A stretch of DNA of 64,000 nucleotides, taken from Lenzites betulinus (lineage: Eukaryota; Basidiomycota; Agaricomycetes; Polyporales; Polyporaceae). Within the stretch, counting starts at the first letter, position 1. Each line of letters begins with the position of its first letter. The translations under genes were made by a program, and so were the position numbers. The notes below the pieces were generated by a model that saw nothing but the letters and a program-made list of their open reading frames with translations, was not told the DNA's origin and made no database searches. The DNA is taken from NCBI GenBank assembly GCA_022264855.1, contig JABYQU010000055.1:124001-188000 (forward strand), written 5' to 3'. Positions 1 through 10,668 of the stretch are shown here, in pieces.

Positions 1-1178
1 GCGGCGTCCTGCGCTCAGGATTCGGACGTCGATACAGTGTTCGGAGCGCACCTGCGGCATGTCCGGGGTCGTAATTAACTTCAATTACTCTCGCGCAGCG
101 TCGATAATGGCCCGTATGGTGGGGGGAGTGCGGTCCGTTCCTAGCGCCGAGGAGTGAGCATGCACATGGGCGAAGGTGGTCGAAGCGCAGGCGTTCGTTG
201 ACCGGCCTGGCCTGGTTGCCCTAACGTCGCTGATGGGCGATGACGATCGGCACACCACAAATTCAGTCGAGTGGTCCTGGCGACGCTAAGCGCAGCGGCC
301 GGGCGAACGGGGCAGACGCTCGCGGTTCAGGCGATCTGCGATAATATCTCGCGCATCAACAAGCACCAACGATCGAGAAACCCTGCCCTGCGCGCGCCGT
401 GACCGCTTCCCCAGACGGTCACGGCCGATCGCCCTGCCTGCTCGCGTGCGCGGGGAGCGGGACAGGGCGCGCGCCCTGCGAGGGCCAAACCGCGCAGAGC
501 GTCCGCCGCGCGATTGGGCCGCATATCCGTCGCGACGCTCGAGCTGGGACCGCCGCCGAAATGCCGTCGTAAATGCGGGTAGTCATCCGAAGATATTAGG
601 GTTACCCGGGCCGTCGGACATCGCGCGCGTCCTCCCTAGTAACAAGCTCTAGACTGCGCGCACGCCCTCCTTCGCACTCGCGTCGCGCGGCCTTCCCGCG
701 TCAGAATCTCAGGACCCAAAGACGGGCCCTTGGCACGGGCGTCAGGGCGGCTCGATCGGGTCTAGCGTGCCTCCATTGCGCAACGGCTTCATCGTTTCCC
801 CAGGGTGGTGGCAATATTCTGCTCGATCGTGACGATAAGTTTCGGTTTCGGCTCTATTTCGTCAACGGGTTCATCATGGACGCCCGTGCTCGCCCGTTCG
901 TTTCTAAGTTGTTACCACGAGGGGGTTTGCATCTCGCGTTCCCCTCTTTCTTCCTGTCCGTGACCGTCTCCGGGTCTGGCAAACCTCCCTCCCCCCGAAC
1001 CGATGTGCTGAAGCTCCCTGGGTCTGTCTGTATCATTGCTCCGCCGAAGGCCTGAACCCCCTTCGACGCCGTGTTACTCAATCTGGTTCTTCTAATTCTC
1101 CACGCTCCTAATTAACGCACGCTCCTCCACGGAACTCAACTGTAATCGCTCGCTCACTCGCTTTCTGTCTCTACGAAT
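1..1178. other. Upstream intergenic region, no gene recognised
   Basis: No reading frame here shows recognisable domain content. The last 250 bases before the homeodomain gene are pyrimidine-rich on the + strand, as expected of a fungal promoter and 5' leader. A single telomere-like TTAGGGTTA occurs near 597 and is probably chance. Confidence 0.5.
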
Positions 1179-2964
1179 ATGTCACGCAACCCCGCAGACG
1201 TGCCCCCCTCTGCTAGTAATCCGACCGACCAACGGCGGAGCCCTCGCCATCACCACTCGCCCCACAGACATACGCTCTCTTCAGACCCCGCCACCCAACC
1301 CTCCCAGCGAGCCTCCCCCTCTGCCAGCGCGCCCTCGCGACAACCCCCCACCTCCTCCTCTGCGCGCGTTGAAACTCCCGCGACGGCCGTCCACGCATTC
1401 GACCTAGAAACGGACAGGCACCAGCCAGGGCGCCCGCTTGAGCGCTCGAGCCCTTCCGCATCATCCTCGCAAGGCGACATGGCGGACACCGAGATGGAAG
1501 CGGGCCCGAGCAAGACCACCGCATCCGAGTCGGCCCCCGAGGGCCCGCCGCCAAAGAAGAAGCGGACGCGCACACTGACGACCCCGCATCAGGCGGCTGT
1601 TCTGCACGCACTACTCGCGCAGGTACGTCTCGCCGCGCGCGCGCCCCTCGAGGAGCTCACTTATCCGCGCACAGTCCCGATTCCCCACCACGCAAATGCG
1701 CGAGGAAGTAGGACGCTCTATCGGACTCAGTGCTCGCAAAGTGCAGGTGCGTTGCTCGATTGCTGCCGGGTCGCGCTGGGATCTAATGCGTTGTCCTGTG
1801 CTCGCGTAGATTTGGTTTCAGGCAAGCGAACACAATCTTTCCGTTCGCGACCGCTTATGCTGACTCGCAGGCTCCCGTCAGAACCAACGCCAGAAAGCGC
1901 GGCGCCCGCGCGGTCAGGCAGCGACCTCTGCGCCCCTCACGCGCCCGCCTCAGTTTGGGCCTTTTACGAACGCTCCCCCTGGGTCAGCCTCGAGCGAGGT
2001 CAGTCCGACTGCCCTTACGGCACATTCGGGCTCGAGCGCGGAGGGCTTCTTCGCACGCGGGCCCGCTGGTCTTGATATGTCCTACGGCGGGGCGAACGCG
2101 CCTTCTAGCGCGTTCCCCGAGCGGTACGGCCGCGCGCATCGCGACACCTACCTAGCCGACGAATACCCGAGGTCGAGCATGGTCCCTTCTCAACTAGCTG
2201 GACCCGGCATCCCTGGCTCGAGCAGGCGGCTTCAGTTCTCGCCGGGCACCCCAAGCGCGGAAAGCGGGGGATGGCGGACTCATCCCCACGGCGGTATGCA
2301 TACTATGTCTTCCCGGCCGCCCACGTCGGGCACGGATACGACGGAGATGTATAGGATGACGCCTCGTCCTGGCCGTCCTGCAGGGGAACAAGGTCCAACG
2401 ATTCCCCTCTCGCTGCCTCCAGTCATGACGAACATCCCTCGTTCGCGCGCTCCGGCGAGCAGTCCTATCGGGGGTTCTTACCCGTCGCTCGCCTCGCTCA
2501 GCTCCCTCGAGGCTGGTCCAAGCTCCAGTTCACGCCGGCCCGCTTCGTTTGACGAACGCGCCCGCGCACTGCCCCAGCCTATCGTCGACTTCTCTGCACC
2601 GCGACAGCCGCTCAACATCCCACCGCCGTTCACGCTGCAACCACAGCCGCAGTGGGATGACCCCGCCTTCTCCCCATACAACACCAGACGGCGGTCGCCC
2701 CCTGCCCTGCCCCACGACATTGCGCCGCCTTTTGGTGGGTCCTCTCCAACGGCGCATTCGCCCTTTCGCGGCGAGCCCCTGCCCAGGATTTCCACGGTGG
2801 TGCGGCCACGGTCGCCTACCTCGCTCCGCAGCCCCCGCTCCCCCACCCCTCGCGCCCGATTCGACCCCATACGATCTTCTGCAGGCCGTGCACCGCCAGA
2901 GCACCCTGCACGACCCGGCTTCTACGACTACACAGACGAACCCCCAGCCCCTAGTAATCGCTAA
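1179..2964 (+). CDS. Homeodomain transcription factor
   Basis: Four exons (1179-1622, 1675-1746, 1810-1821, 1882-2964) join to a 536-residue protein. A classical 60-residue homeodomain lies at about 126-186. It begins with the basic arm KKKRTRTLTT and ends in recognition helix SARKVQ-IWFQ-NQRQKARRPR, which keeps the WFxNxR core that contacts DNA. The 125 residues before it are Ser/Pro-rich and probably disordered. The 350 residues after it are Pro/Ser/Arg-rich with no domain I recognise. The PPKKKRTR stretch is a likely nuclear signal. Exon 3 is only 12 nt and encodes IWFQ; its downstream intron uses a GC donor (CAG/GCAAGC). The homeodomain has no extra loop residues, so it is not the TALE type. 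It is tail-to-tail with the TOPORS-like gene. The homeodomain call is firm; target genes and orthology to named basidiomycete hom genes are not established. Confidence 0.93.
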
Positions 2965-3365
2965 TATGAAGAAAGCGTAAGGGAGACGGGCCCGCCCGCC
3001 CACCTCCCGTGTATATCTTTCCCCCCACGATCCTTTCCCGACGTCTCTTTACGAACTGTCCACGTATACTTACGCGTAATACTGAACTGTACCCTCTGCT
3101 ACACTAATCTTGCGGAGCGGGCCCGACTCTCCCTAATCACGCCCTCCGACTACCACACATCGTATAATCCGCGCTCTCTCGCCCTTCGTTCGCACCGATG
3201 GCACCCTCAATCGTTTAGCCCCCCGTCTCGATATCGTACTGCCCCGTATATTCCTGTCACTACCACGCGGCTCTCCGCATCTGTAGCGTACGTTCCCCAC
3301 AGGAAAAGTAGTAATACCGGCTCAATTTAGCTAGCGTACTAGAAACACGCAGCATCTGTACTTAG
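2965..3365. other. Convergent 3' intergenic region
   Basis: About 400 bases between the stop codons of two converging genes. It must hold both polyadenylation regions. I see no discrete element beyond pyrimidine-rich sequence. Confidence 0.5.
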
Positions 3366-6300
3366 TCACGTCTGCGGCCCTGCCTGCCGCCCCTTAAGCC
3401 TACTCCGGAGCGATGACTCCTGTACCGCGAGGTCCTCATCGATAGTCCCGGTCGAGCCCCCGGTCCCGCCCCCCGAGGCCGCACCACCCCGCTGAGCAGC
3501 CCTCTTGGCCGCTGCGAGTCTGACGCGGAGCTGTGCCTGGCTACGCAACTCCGCTTCCCTTCGCTCGGCAAGCCGCTCCGCAGACACGACGTTCGGGGCG
3601 GGTTTTGAGGGCCCCCCGCTGCGAGCGGCGCCGCTGGCAGTGCTGCTGCCGGCCGCCAGCACCATAGGAACAGACGAGGGGGGCGCAGAGGACAATTGGG
3701 CCTTCTCAGCGGTGTGAATGTCCGCTGCGTCGCGCTTCTCGGCCGCGAGCTTCTGCATGAGCAGAGTGCGTGGATCAGCGGATGTGGCGAGCCCGGGGGC
3801 ATGCACACCGCTTCGCGCGGTCCCTGTAACACCTATTTGGGGGAGACATGACAGTTAGCCCACGAGAGAAGCAGCTAAAGTGGCAGTGTAGCCTCCGACC
3901 TTGGGACTGACATGCGTCCTCCGAGGACATGTGCCGCTCCACGGCACCCACGTCACCGACCCCCACCGCTGCGTGGTGGGAGGTGGCGGACTGGGGTCCG
4001 GCACCGGGATGCTGTGCGGATGGGGGAAGGGACTGGATGGATGATTGATCACCCGCAGTGGCCATCCTGGACAAACGCGCCCGCGTGCGTGCCATAATTT
4101 CCGGAGCGGACATGCGTTTGCCGTCCTCGTGTGCTGGAAGGACTGCTCGGGCTGCGTCTGGAACTTCAGGGGAGGTGTTCTGTGTGTTTGTGACCCGGGG
4201 GGCGGGGTCCGACAAGCGCGAAAGTAGGGAAGGGACATGGTTGCAAAATGACGAAGGATCTTCAGGGCGAAGGGCTCCACCACGAAGGCTGGAAGCAGCA
4301 TCCACCTGGGCTTGTGACCGTACCTCTAACGTCTGCTCGGCACTCAACGATTTATCGCTAGGCCTGCTGGGACGTGAACCGCTGAGACCACTCGAGAGGT
4401 ATTCTTGCATGGTTTGCCAAGGGTTTCGTCGAATGCGACCGGTCTGTCTCCCTTCCATTGACGGCCTCTGCAACGTTGAAGGTTGTGCACCGTCACCGTC
4501 GGAAAACGGCGCAGGATCGGGTAGTAGTCCGTTATCCGCAGTCCTGATAGGAGGTGCGACGCGGGAGACGATGGTGTCTGGCTCGGCGTCTTCTACTAAT
4601 GCGTCGGATAGATCCGCAGGGTATGGCGGCGTCGATAGCGCAGAAGGGGCGAGGTCAGGTTCGCCACCTACACGGTATGGGGAGCCATTCTTCATGTTCC
4701 ATTCTATGCCGGCATGAAACTCACCACGGACGGTCATGTTGTCTCCCTCGTGTGGTGTGCTGGTACGTATCGAGTCGCTTGAGTAGCCCGCACTATCATC
4801 GGCGCGTCCCTTCCCCTTCCCACCGTACCCGTCTCTATTATGGTGAGAGTTAGGTGGCGCCGGTGTGAGGCCACTGGGCGAGAGAGGAACTCCGTCGGTG
4901 GGCGAAGTACGATAGCCCTCGTGCTGGCGACCCTCCGAGCGATAGCGACGATGCACTTCATCGGGAGACGCGTCCCGAGAACTCTTGCGACGTCTGGGTG
5001 CTATCCTGGCATTCCCGTCCTCACGTCTTCCAGAAAACTGATCAGTCGCGGTGGTGGCGTGATGTCTTCGACTCGAAGGAATATGATGAGATTGGTGAGC
5101 TATTGCTGGCGACGGGGACTGTTGTCTGCTGGGGGACTCGGCGGGGGCGCGCGACTCCGAGCGTGAACGTGACCGAGAGTGCCATCGCCTATTGTGGTTC
5201 GGGGCGTCCGGCGGAGGAACATCAGGAGGCACATCATACTAGTAGCTGATATTAGCCTAAGCACGCTGACTCGCAAGATGAGGACACAATAAGACGGCAT
5301 ACCTGCACGCTCTGATCGTATGCCGCAACATCACGGTATGGGGACCGAAGATAGCAATAGAGTTCTAATGGAAATCCACGGTGCTTCCCGTCAGCAATGG
5401 AAGCCAAAGTCACGAGTACATGCCCAACGGCAATGCCTCGCTATGTCGCATGGCAGTATCGTAAAGCCACGGACACCCGGGAGTTATGAACTTACCGTGT
5501 GCGAAGTGCTCTGCATTGTCGTGTTCATGACCGCGATCGGCGTCCAAATCCAGAAACTCCGAAAGTAATCTCACGGCTGGTTCGGAGCGGATGTCCAAGG
5601 CCTTCATGAGGGAGACCGTGAAAGTCGTCAGGAACTGCATAAATGTGTGTGAATGAGCCGTCACATTGCAGTGCTCGGGAAACCCGGCAACGAACCTCGA
5701 TATCCAAACCCGTCCATACCCTCAACTCACGACGTATAAACACTGTTGCACGCGAGAGGTAATCCGGCGAAGCTGAGAATTGAGCAGGGGTGGGAAACGG
5801 GCGGTAACGGGTGTACGGGTTGGAAGCGACGTGCTAAAGCAGAGTTAAGGTTAGGGTTACCCTGATAACGATACACAACTAATTGACGTGAAATGGACGT
5901 AGCGCCTCATATGAAGAAGGGCACACATACATGGCCAAGAGCGAGGATAGTTCCCGAAGAGCCGTCTGGGGTTGGGAGTGGACTCACCTTCGCATACAGA
6001 CGATGCCTGTAGACCCACCTCCGTTTCTCGATTGCTCGTTCTAGTTCGTCAAGTTCTTCCATCTCCCTCCGACGCCGTCTTCCCCATTCAACTTCCCGAC
6101 GGTGTGCGGCGCGTTGTCTTGCGTTGTTTCGAGCGGCAGCAATGGCCTGTGGTTCAGGGGATGTGCGTAACGGCGCCAAGTAATGTTTTTGATAATCGTA
6201 CTTCGACCGGATATGGTGCATGAGGTATTTACCAATGTCCTGCGAACACAGCGGGCACCGGCGCGACTGTTCTGTATGGAAGTTAGTATTCGATATCAGC

Positions 6301-6559
6301 AGTGCTGTGGGTTGCAGTAGCGTATGCCGTTCACAGAGTTAAGCAACGACTTACCCGTCCAAATGAGAAGGCATTCGAAGCAAAACTCATGCGAGCAGGT
6401 TGGAATCACGGTCCTGTCCGCGTATGGCTGCAAGCAAATACTACAGTGGTCTCCATCTGCATCCTCGGTATCTTCTGCTCCTACAGCATCCAACTGGGGC
6501 TCAGTTGCGAGGGTCGGGGACTGCTCGAGCTTTACGCGCTTCAAAGGTGGACTGTCCAT
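3366..6559 (-). CDS. TOPORS-like RING E3 ubiquitin/SUMO ligase with SR-rich tail
   Basis: Seven exons (6559-6355, 6271-5988, 5833-5696, 5634-5496, 5364-5303, 5238-3900, 3832-3366) join to 877 residues. A C3HC4 RING finger sits at 39-77 (C39, C42, C55, H57, C60, C63, C74, C77), with CSICLQ at the start and RRCPLC at the end. It is followed by the TOPORS signature: RRWVYRHRLYAKHVASNPYT, then a helical block with FIRRELRVW, and FAHELYCYLRSPYRD. From about 280 on the protein is Ser/Arg/Pro-rich, with SRSRSRSES dipeptides as in animal Topors. A conserved SAPEIMARTRARL motif and a charged, coiled-coil-like C-terminus follow. TOPORS proteins are nuclear E3 ligases for ubiquitin and SUMO. Substrates here are unknown. 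The RING and TOPORS assignment is strong; the last intron (donor GTCGGA) is the weakest join. Confidence 0.88.
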
Positions 6560-7730
6560 TCAAGCGGAAGAAGGATAGCTCAGTATGAGCATGGAGTGTG
6601 TATAATGGGAGCCTCCCAACTATAATAGAGGTCAGACGTTACAGCTCGGACTGTAGTTCGATCTCTCGGTAGTTGAAAGGTCGATTGAGGTTGCAAAAGG
6701 TTGCAGGCGCCGCTGAGCGCGAGCTTGCGCTGTTGTGACAGGTCACAGCGTTTCCGTTATTTCCGAGCCGGTCACACTCTCCTCGACTCACTGGGCTCCT
6801 CCGCAACGTCTTCGAGTTCCTTGAAGCATTCAAGCGTTATACTTTGCCACGCTCTTGCACTGTCCACCTTGTGAACTCTTTCATACCGCGTTTCTATTTG
6901 GTAAGCTCAGATATTGGTCTATTAATGATTATAATGAGGCTCAAGAGCACACGTTTAAGCTGCTATGTTGAAACTTGGCACGACACAGCAATAATCAGGC
7001 CTCGTCTGTGAACTGAGCCCTCCGCCCTCCTTCTAGCTCGAATCTGTAGAGAAGTACCAGAGAGACATTGCGGTGGCGCAATATCACGGAAAGAGCCTGG
7101 TCGACCCATGTGCGCCATGTCAATCACCCCTCTCAAGCTACTATGGCGTTAAACTTGCACGGTAAAGTAGAAGTGAGTCTGTACTCCAAGCTCTATCAAG
7201 TGTTGTTTGCTTTAGCGTGAGGTGGACCTTACTTACAAGGTGTTTACGGTTGGCACAGCGCGGCGCTGTCGGCCGAAGTTTCGCCCGTCTTCGCGCGCTA
7301 CTATGTGGTCCCCGGGCTTTCATCTCCGGCTATGCCAGGCGCGTACGTTACCGTACTCCGAACTCCTCGGTGCGCACTCGTGAGAGCCACGACCGACGCG
7401 ACACGCCCCTGCTAGGACCACCGAAACATAACCAGTGTATTCTGAGCATGATGACGTTCCACTTGCAGGTGTAACTTGCAGTGTACGCGAGTTAATGTCT
7501 TGTCGCCCGTCATACCGCCATTTTTCAGACTGAAGAGAACAACACATCTCGGGTATACACGCCTACGGATTGATGCCCATTTCTTCCAGCATAGAACGTC
7601 TTGGCGCTATCGATCGGAAGGATGACTCAGGGCCCGAGTCATAGGGTTTACAGGTATACAAGCTGGCGAAGTACAAAACGCATCCTCGAATCCCGCAACC
7701 GCCTCCATCGCCATTCACCTCACAGGCTTC
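6560..7730. other. Intergenic region between divergent genes
   Basis: About 1.2 kb between the TOPORS-like gene and the acetyltransferase gene. It holds both 5' regions. Short open frames here lack domain content, and no tRNA cloverleaf or clear repeat was found. Confidence 0.5.
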
Positions 7731-8507
7731 ATGGCGTACGTGAACCACTACAAACCGGTCCCTACGCCGACGATCCCGGCACACGAGCTCTATGGTCCGG
7801 AGCCCTACGACATTAACTTCCTGTATCCACTCCACGAGAAGGCGTTGGAAAACGTCCGCACAAAACTGGTTCCTTTCATACCCTCCGTCCATGCGGAGTC
7901 ATACTGGAAGCAAGCGGGTAGCAACACAGAGAACTTCCGCTATTACCCGTTCCTCTCCACTACACTCCCCGAGTTCCTCGCGTGGCTGGAGGGCTACGTA
8001 CGTCGGGATCCGTACAACATACTCTTCGCCGTCATCGACAAGACGCGTCCGGACCCGGAGCACCCCGAGTGGGGCGGTAGCTTCGCCGCTGTCGTCGGGA
8101 TGTACCATACCTCCCCTGCCAACCTCGCGACGGAGATAGGATACGTGATCGTTTTCCCCGACTTCCGCGGGACGCACGTCGCAAAGGACATGGTCGGCTT
8201 GCTGCTCCGTTACCAGCTCGAGCTTCCGAGCGGTTCGCCGCCCGGCGTTGGCTTCCGCCGCGTGGTGTGGTGTGCGCATCCGCGGAACGCGCCCTCCATC
8301 CGACTCGCAGAGAAGATGGGCTTCAAATCGGAGGGACTCCTCAATTGGCTCTGGGTCCTTCCGGAACCACTGCAGGCGGAGGGTAGACCGGGACGGCAGG
8401 GGGACACTCATTCGGGCAAGGCGGGGCGAGACTCGATCATTTTGTCGTTTTGCTGGGACGCCTGGGAATCCGGGGGAAAGGAGCATGTAGAAGCTATCCT
8501 TGCGTAG
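7731..8507 (+). CDS. GNAT-family N-acetyltransferase
   Basis: A single-exon gene for 258 residues. The start at MAYVNHYKP fits the usual N-terminus of this fungal family. The core GNAT fold spans roughly residues 60-215: strand 4 (EIGYVIVFPDF) runs into an acetyl-CoA pyrophosphate loop RGTHVAKDM, and the later NAPSIRLAEKMGFKSEG is the typical RimJ/RimL-like strand-helix-strand segment. Such enzymes transfer acetyl from acetyl-CoA to an amine, such as a protein N-terminus, polyamine or small toxic amine. No signal peptide or membrane segment is visible, so it is probably cytosolic. It is upstream of, and co-oriented with, the AlkB-like gene, but there is no sign of functional coupling. The family is clear; the substrate cannot be read from sequence. 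Confidence 0.88.
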   Translation: MAYVNHYKPVPTPTIPAHELYGPEPYDINFLYPLHEKALENVRTKLVPFIPSVHAESYWKQAGSNTENFRYYPFLSTTLPEFLAWLEGYVRRDPYNILFAVIDKTRPDPEHPEWGGSFAAVVGMYHTSPANLATEIGYVIVFPDFRGTHVAKDMVGLLLRYQLELPSGSPPGVGFRRVVWCAHPRNAPSIRLAEKMGFKSEGLLNWLWVLPEPLQAEGRPGRQGDTHSGKAGRDSIILSFCWDAWESGGKEHVEAILA

Positions 8508-9209
8508 GGCGGACAGTACGTGTAACAAGAAAATCATAGTGCTCAAAGTGTCGTCGGCGATTCGGGCACACCTGCGTGTTGTTGGTCCAAAGGTTGACTG
8601 AGGTGTTCGGAGTGTCCCACATGAGAGGCTTTTCCAATATCACGGAGGCTACAGCCTGCATATATGTGAGTAGCTTGTGAAAGGTAGGTGCTTACATGGT
8701 GCGCGGGTACTGACCTACCATGCTTTTTCGGTGTCATTCTTTTTGTTTGTGATTTTATACGAAGCCTGAGGCTGGTTCTTGCACCGTACTGGCATATTCG
8801 TCTGATGTACACAATCTGTTAGACCATCACGCGTTCAACGTTCAACTTGAAAGCTTGAAGTGTGGGCGCCATGAAGAAATCACTGCACTCAGTCGGACGG
8901 GTTTCTGTCCCGCTCAAATATACCTTTGCCCGAACTTCTTGAACGACTATAGTATCTTCTGACGTTGCACCTCAGAGGACTGGAAGAGAAACCGACGTAT
9001 GGATCCTCCTAGAAACATGACTGGGGTGAACCAGTGTGGCCCAGGCCCAACTACTGGGCGCAATCGGCAAATGCCGCGTCCAGTACTTTAGGCAGCGCCG
9101 TTCAGCTCTTGATCTCTCCAGCTTTCTTCTGACTTACGCTCTGATCTCACGATTTGCTCCTCCTGCAATCGTCATATCGAGTATTGAGCCTTGTGAACGT
9201 GAATCAGAA
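8508..9209. other. Intergenic region
   Basis: About 700 bases containing the 3' end of the acetyltransferase gene and the promoter of the dioxygenase gene. An in-frame ATG at 9036 could extend the dioxygenase, but that extension looks non-conserved. Confidence 0.45.
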
Positions 9210-10236
9210 ATGGTCACCAAGCCGCGATACGACTATTTGATCCCCGGGGACTCCATTGGCGAGGGCGACACATCGGTTCTGTACGACTTTCTTCCTCCGG
9301 ACCTAGCGGAGACGGCCTTTGAGAATCTTCGCAAAGAAGTCAAATGGAATACTATGACGCATAGAGGTACAGCTATGGGAGTACTCAAATGGTTTCACGC
9401 AGTACAAGGTTGATGCTTTTATCCTCTAGGGGGAGAAGTCCCTCGACTTGTTGCCGTAGAAGGTCGCATCCTCGAGGATGGGAGGTACGTCTTTTTATGT
9501 GCTGCTCGAATATTCAGGTGCTCACTAGGTAACTTCTGCCAGCTATCCCATATACCGTCATCCAGCAGACGAATCCCCTCCGCTCCTTCCATTCTCTCCT
9601 ACCATTGAGCGAATCCGGCAGCACGTGGAAGACCTTCTACACGAACCTGTGAACCATGTGCTTATCCAGCACTACCGCAGTGGCGCGGACTACATCTCTG
9701 AGCATTCAGACAAGACAGTCGACGTCGTTCGTGGGTCGAAAATCGTGAACGTGAGCCTCGGCGCAAAGCGAGTCATGACGCTCCGTACGAAGAAGGACGC
9801 CCTCGTGGATTCCTCAGCGGAACCGGATGCGGCCAACTCCAGTGGCCCAAAACGGGTCGTCCACCGTGTCCCTCTCCCACACAACTCCGTCTTCGTCATG
9901 GGCCTACAAACGAACGCCCGATGGTTGCACAGCATACGCACCGACAAGCGACCGATCTCAGAGAAGGACGCAGCCGAGCTCTTCATGAACAGCGAGCGCA
10001 TTAGCCTTACCTTCCGCACCATCGGCACGTTCTTGACGCGTGGCGAGACCTACATATACGGCCAAGGGGCGACGGGGAAGGTGCGTGAGGAGGCAAAGCC
10101 GGTAGTGTACGGAGGGCCGAAGGCGGAAGAGCTCCTTGCAGCTTTTGGTGCAGAGAATCACGGGAGCGACTTCGACTGGGACGCTCACTACGGGGGCGGG
10201 CATGATGTTCTGCACTTCCGCCCTATGCAGGGCTGA
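9210..10236 (+). CDS. AlkB-like 2-oxoglutarate/Fe(II)-dependent dioxygenase
   Basis: Three exons (9210-9366, 9430-9484, 9543-10236) give 301 residues. The double-stranded beta-helix core is complete. The iron ligands are the HxD in YISEHSDKT (about residues 124 and 126) and the distal His in RWLHSIRTDKR (about 198). The 2-oxoglutarate-binding Arg is in RISLTFRTIGTF (about 228). The YPIYRHPADE segment and the NHVLIQHYRSGADYI lead-in match eukaryotic AlkB homologues (ALKBH2/3-like), which remove alkyl groups from nucleic acid bases. The start at MVTKPRYDYL was chosen because upstream residues from an ATG at 9036 are not family-like. Whether this member repairs DNA, acts on RNA or does something else cannot be told from sequence. 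No targeting signal is obvious. Confidence 0.87.
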
Positions 10237-10668
10237 CTGTTTATTATCTGAGCGTTTGCAACCATGCTCGTTTCTTGTACCCTTTTACATAACACATACG
10301 TAGTTATCCACAGTGCTACGTCTGCGGTGATGAACGAAATATTCGGACCGACTCGACGCCGCTACGGTAGCCGGGTGTATAATTGTGTACTACAAAAACT
10401 ATTAATCGGAGTAATCAATCAGTCCATATGAGGAGCTTAACGCATCACAAGTCTCGATAAATCATAGACGCCTACATGAGGCCTCGCGGAAGGCGGCAAA
10501 CAAACAGTATACGGCTCTGATGGTGATGTTTCGCAGAAGCTGAGAACTTCTCCACCTCTCCTCTCTCCCGACGACCACGACACGACCGCTACGACAAAAT
10601 TTCTTCCGGGCCACGATTCTTGACGATTCTGCTCTGGGGACACTGTTTGTACGCACCAAGACACCAAC
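10237..10668. other. Intergenic region
   Basis: About 430 bases between the dioxygenase stop and the xylulokinase start. It is AT-richer than the flanking exons. No discrete element was recognised. Confidence 0.45.

Noticed and set aside
9036..9209. Upstream in-frame start for the AlkB-like gene
   Set aside because: The added 58 residues are unlike the family and MVTKPRYDYL at 9210 is a natural beginning.
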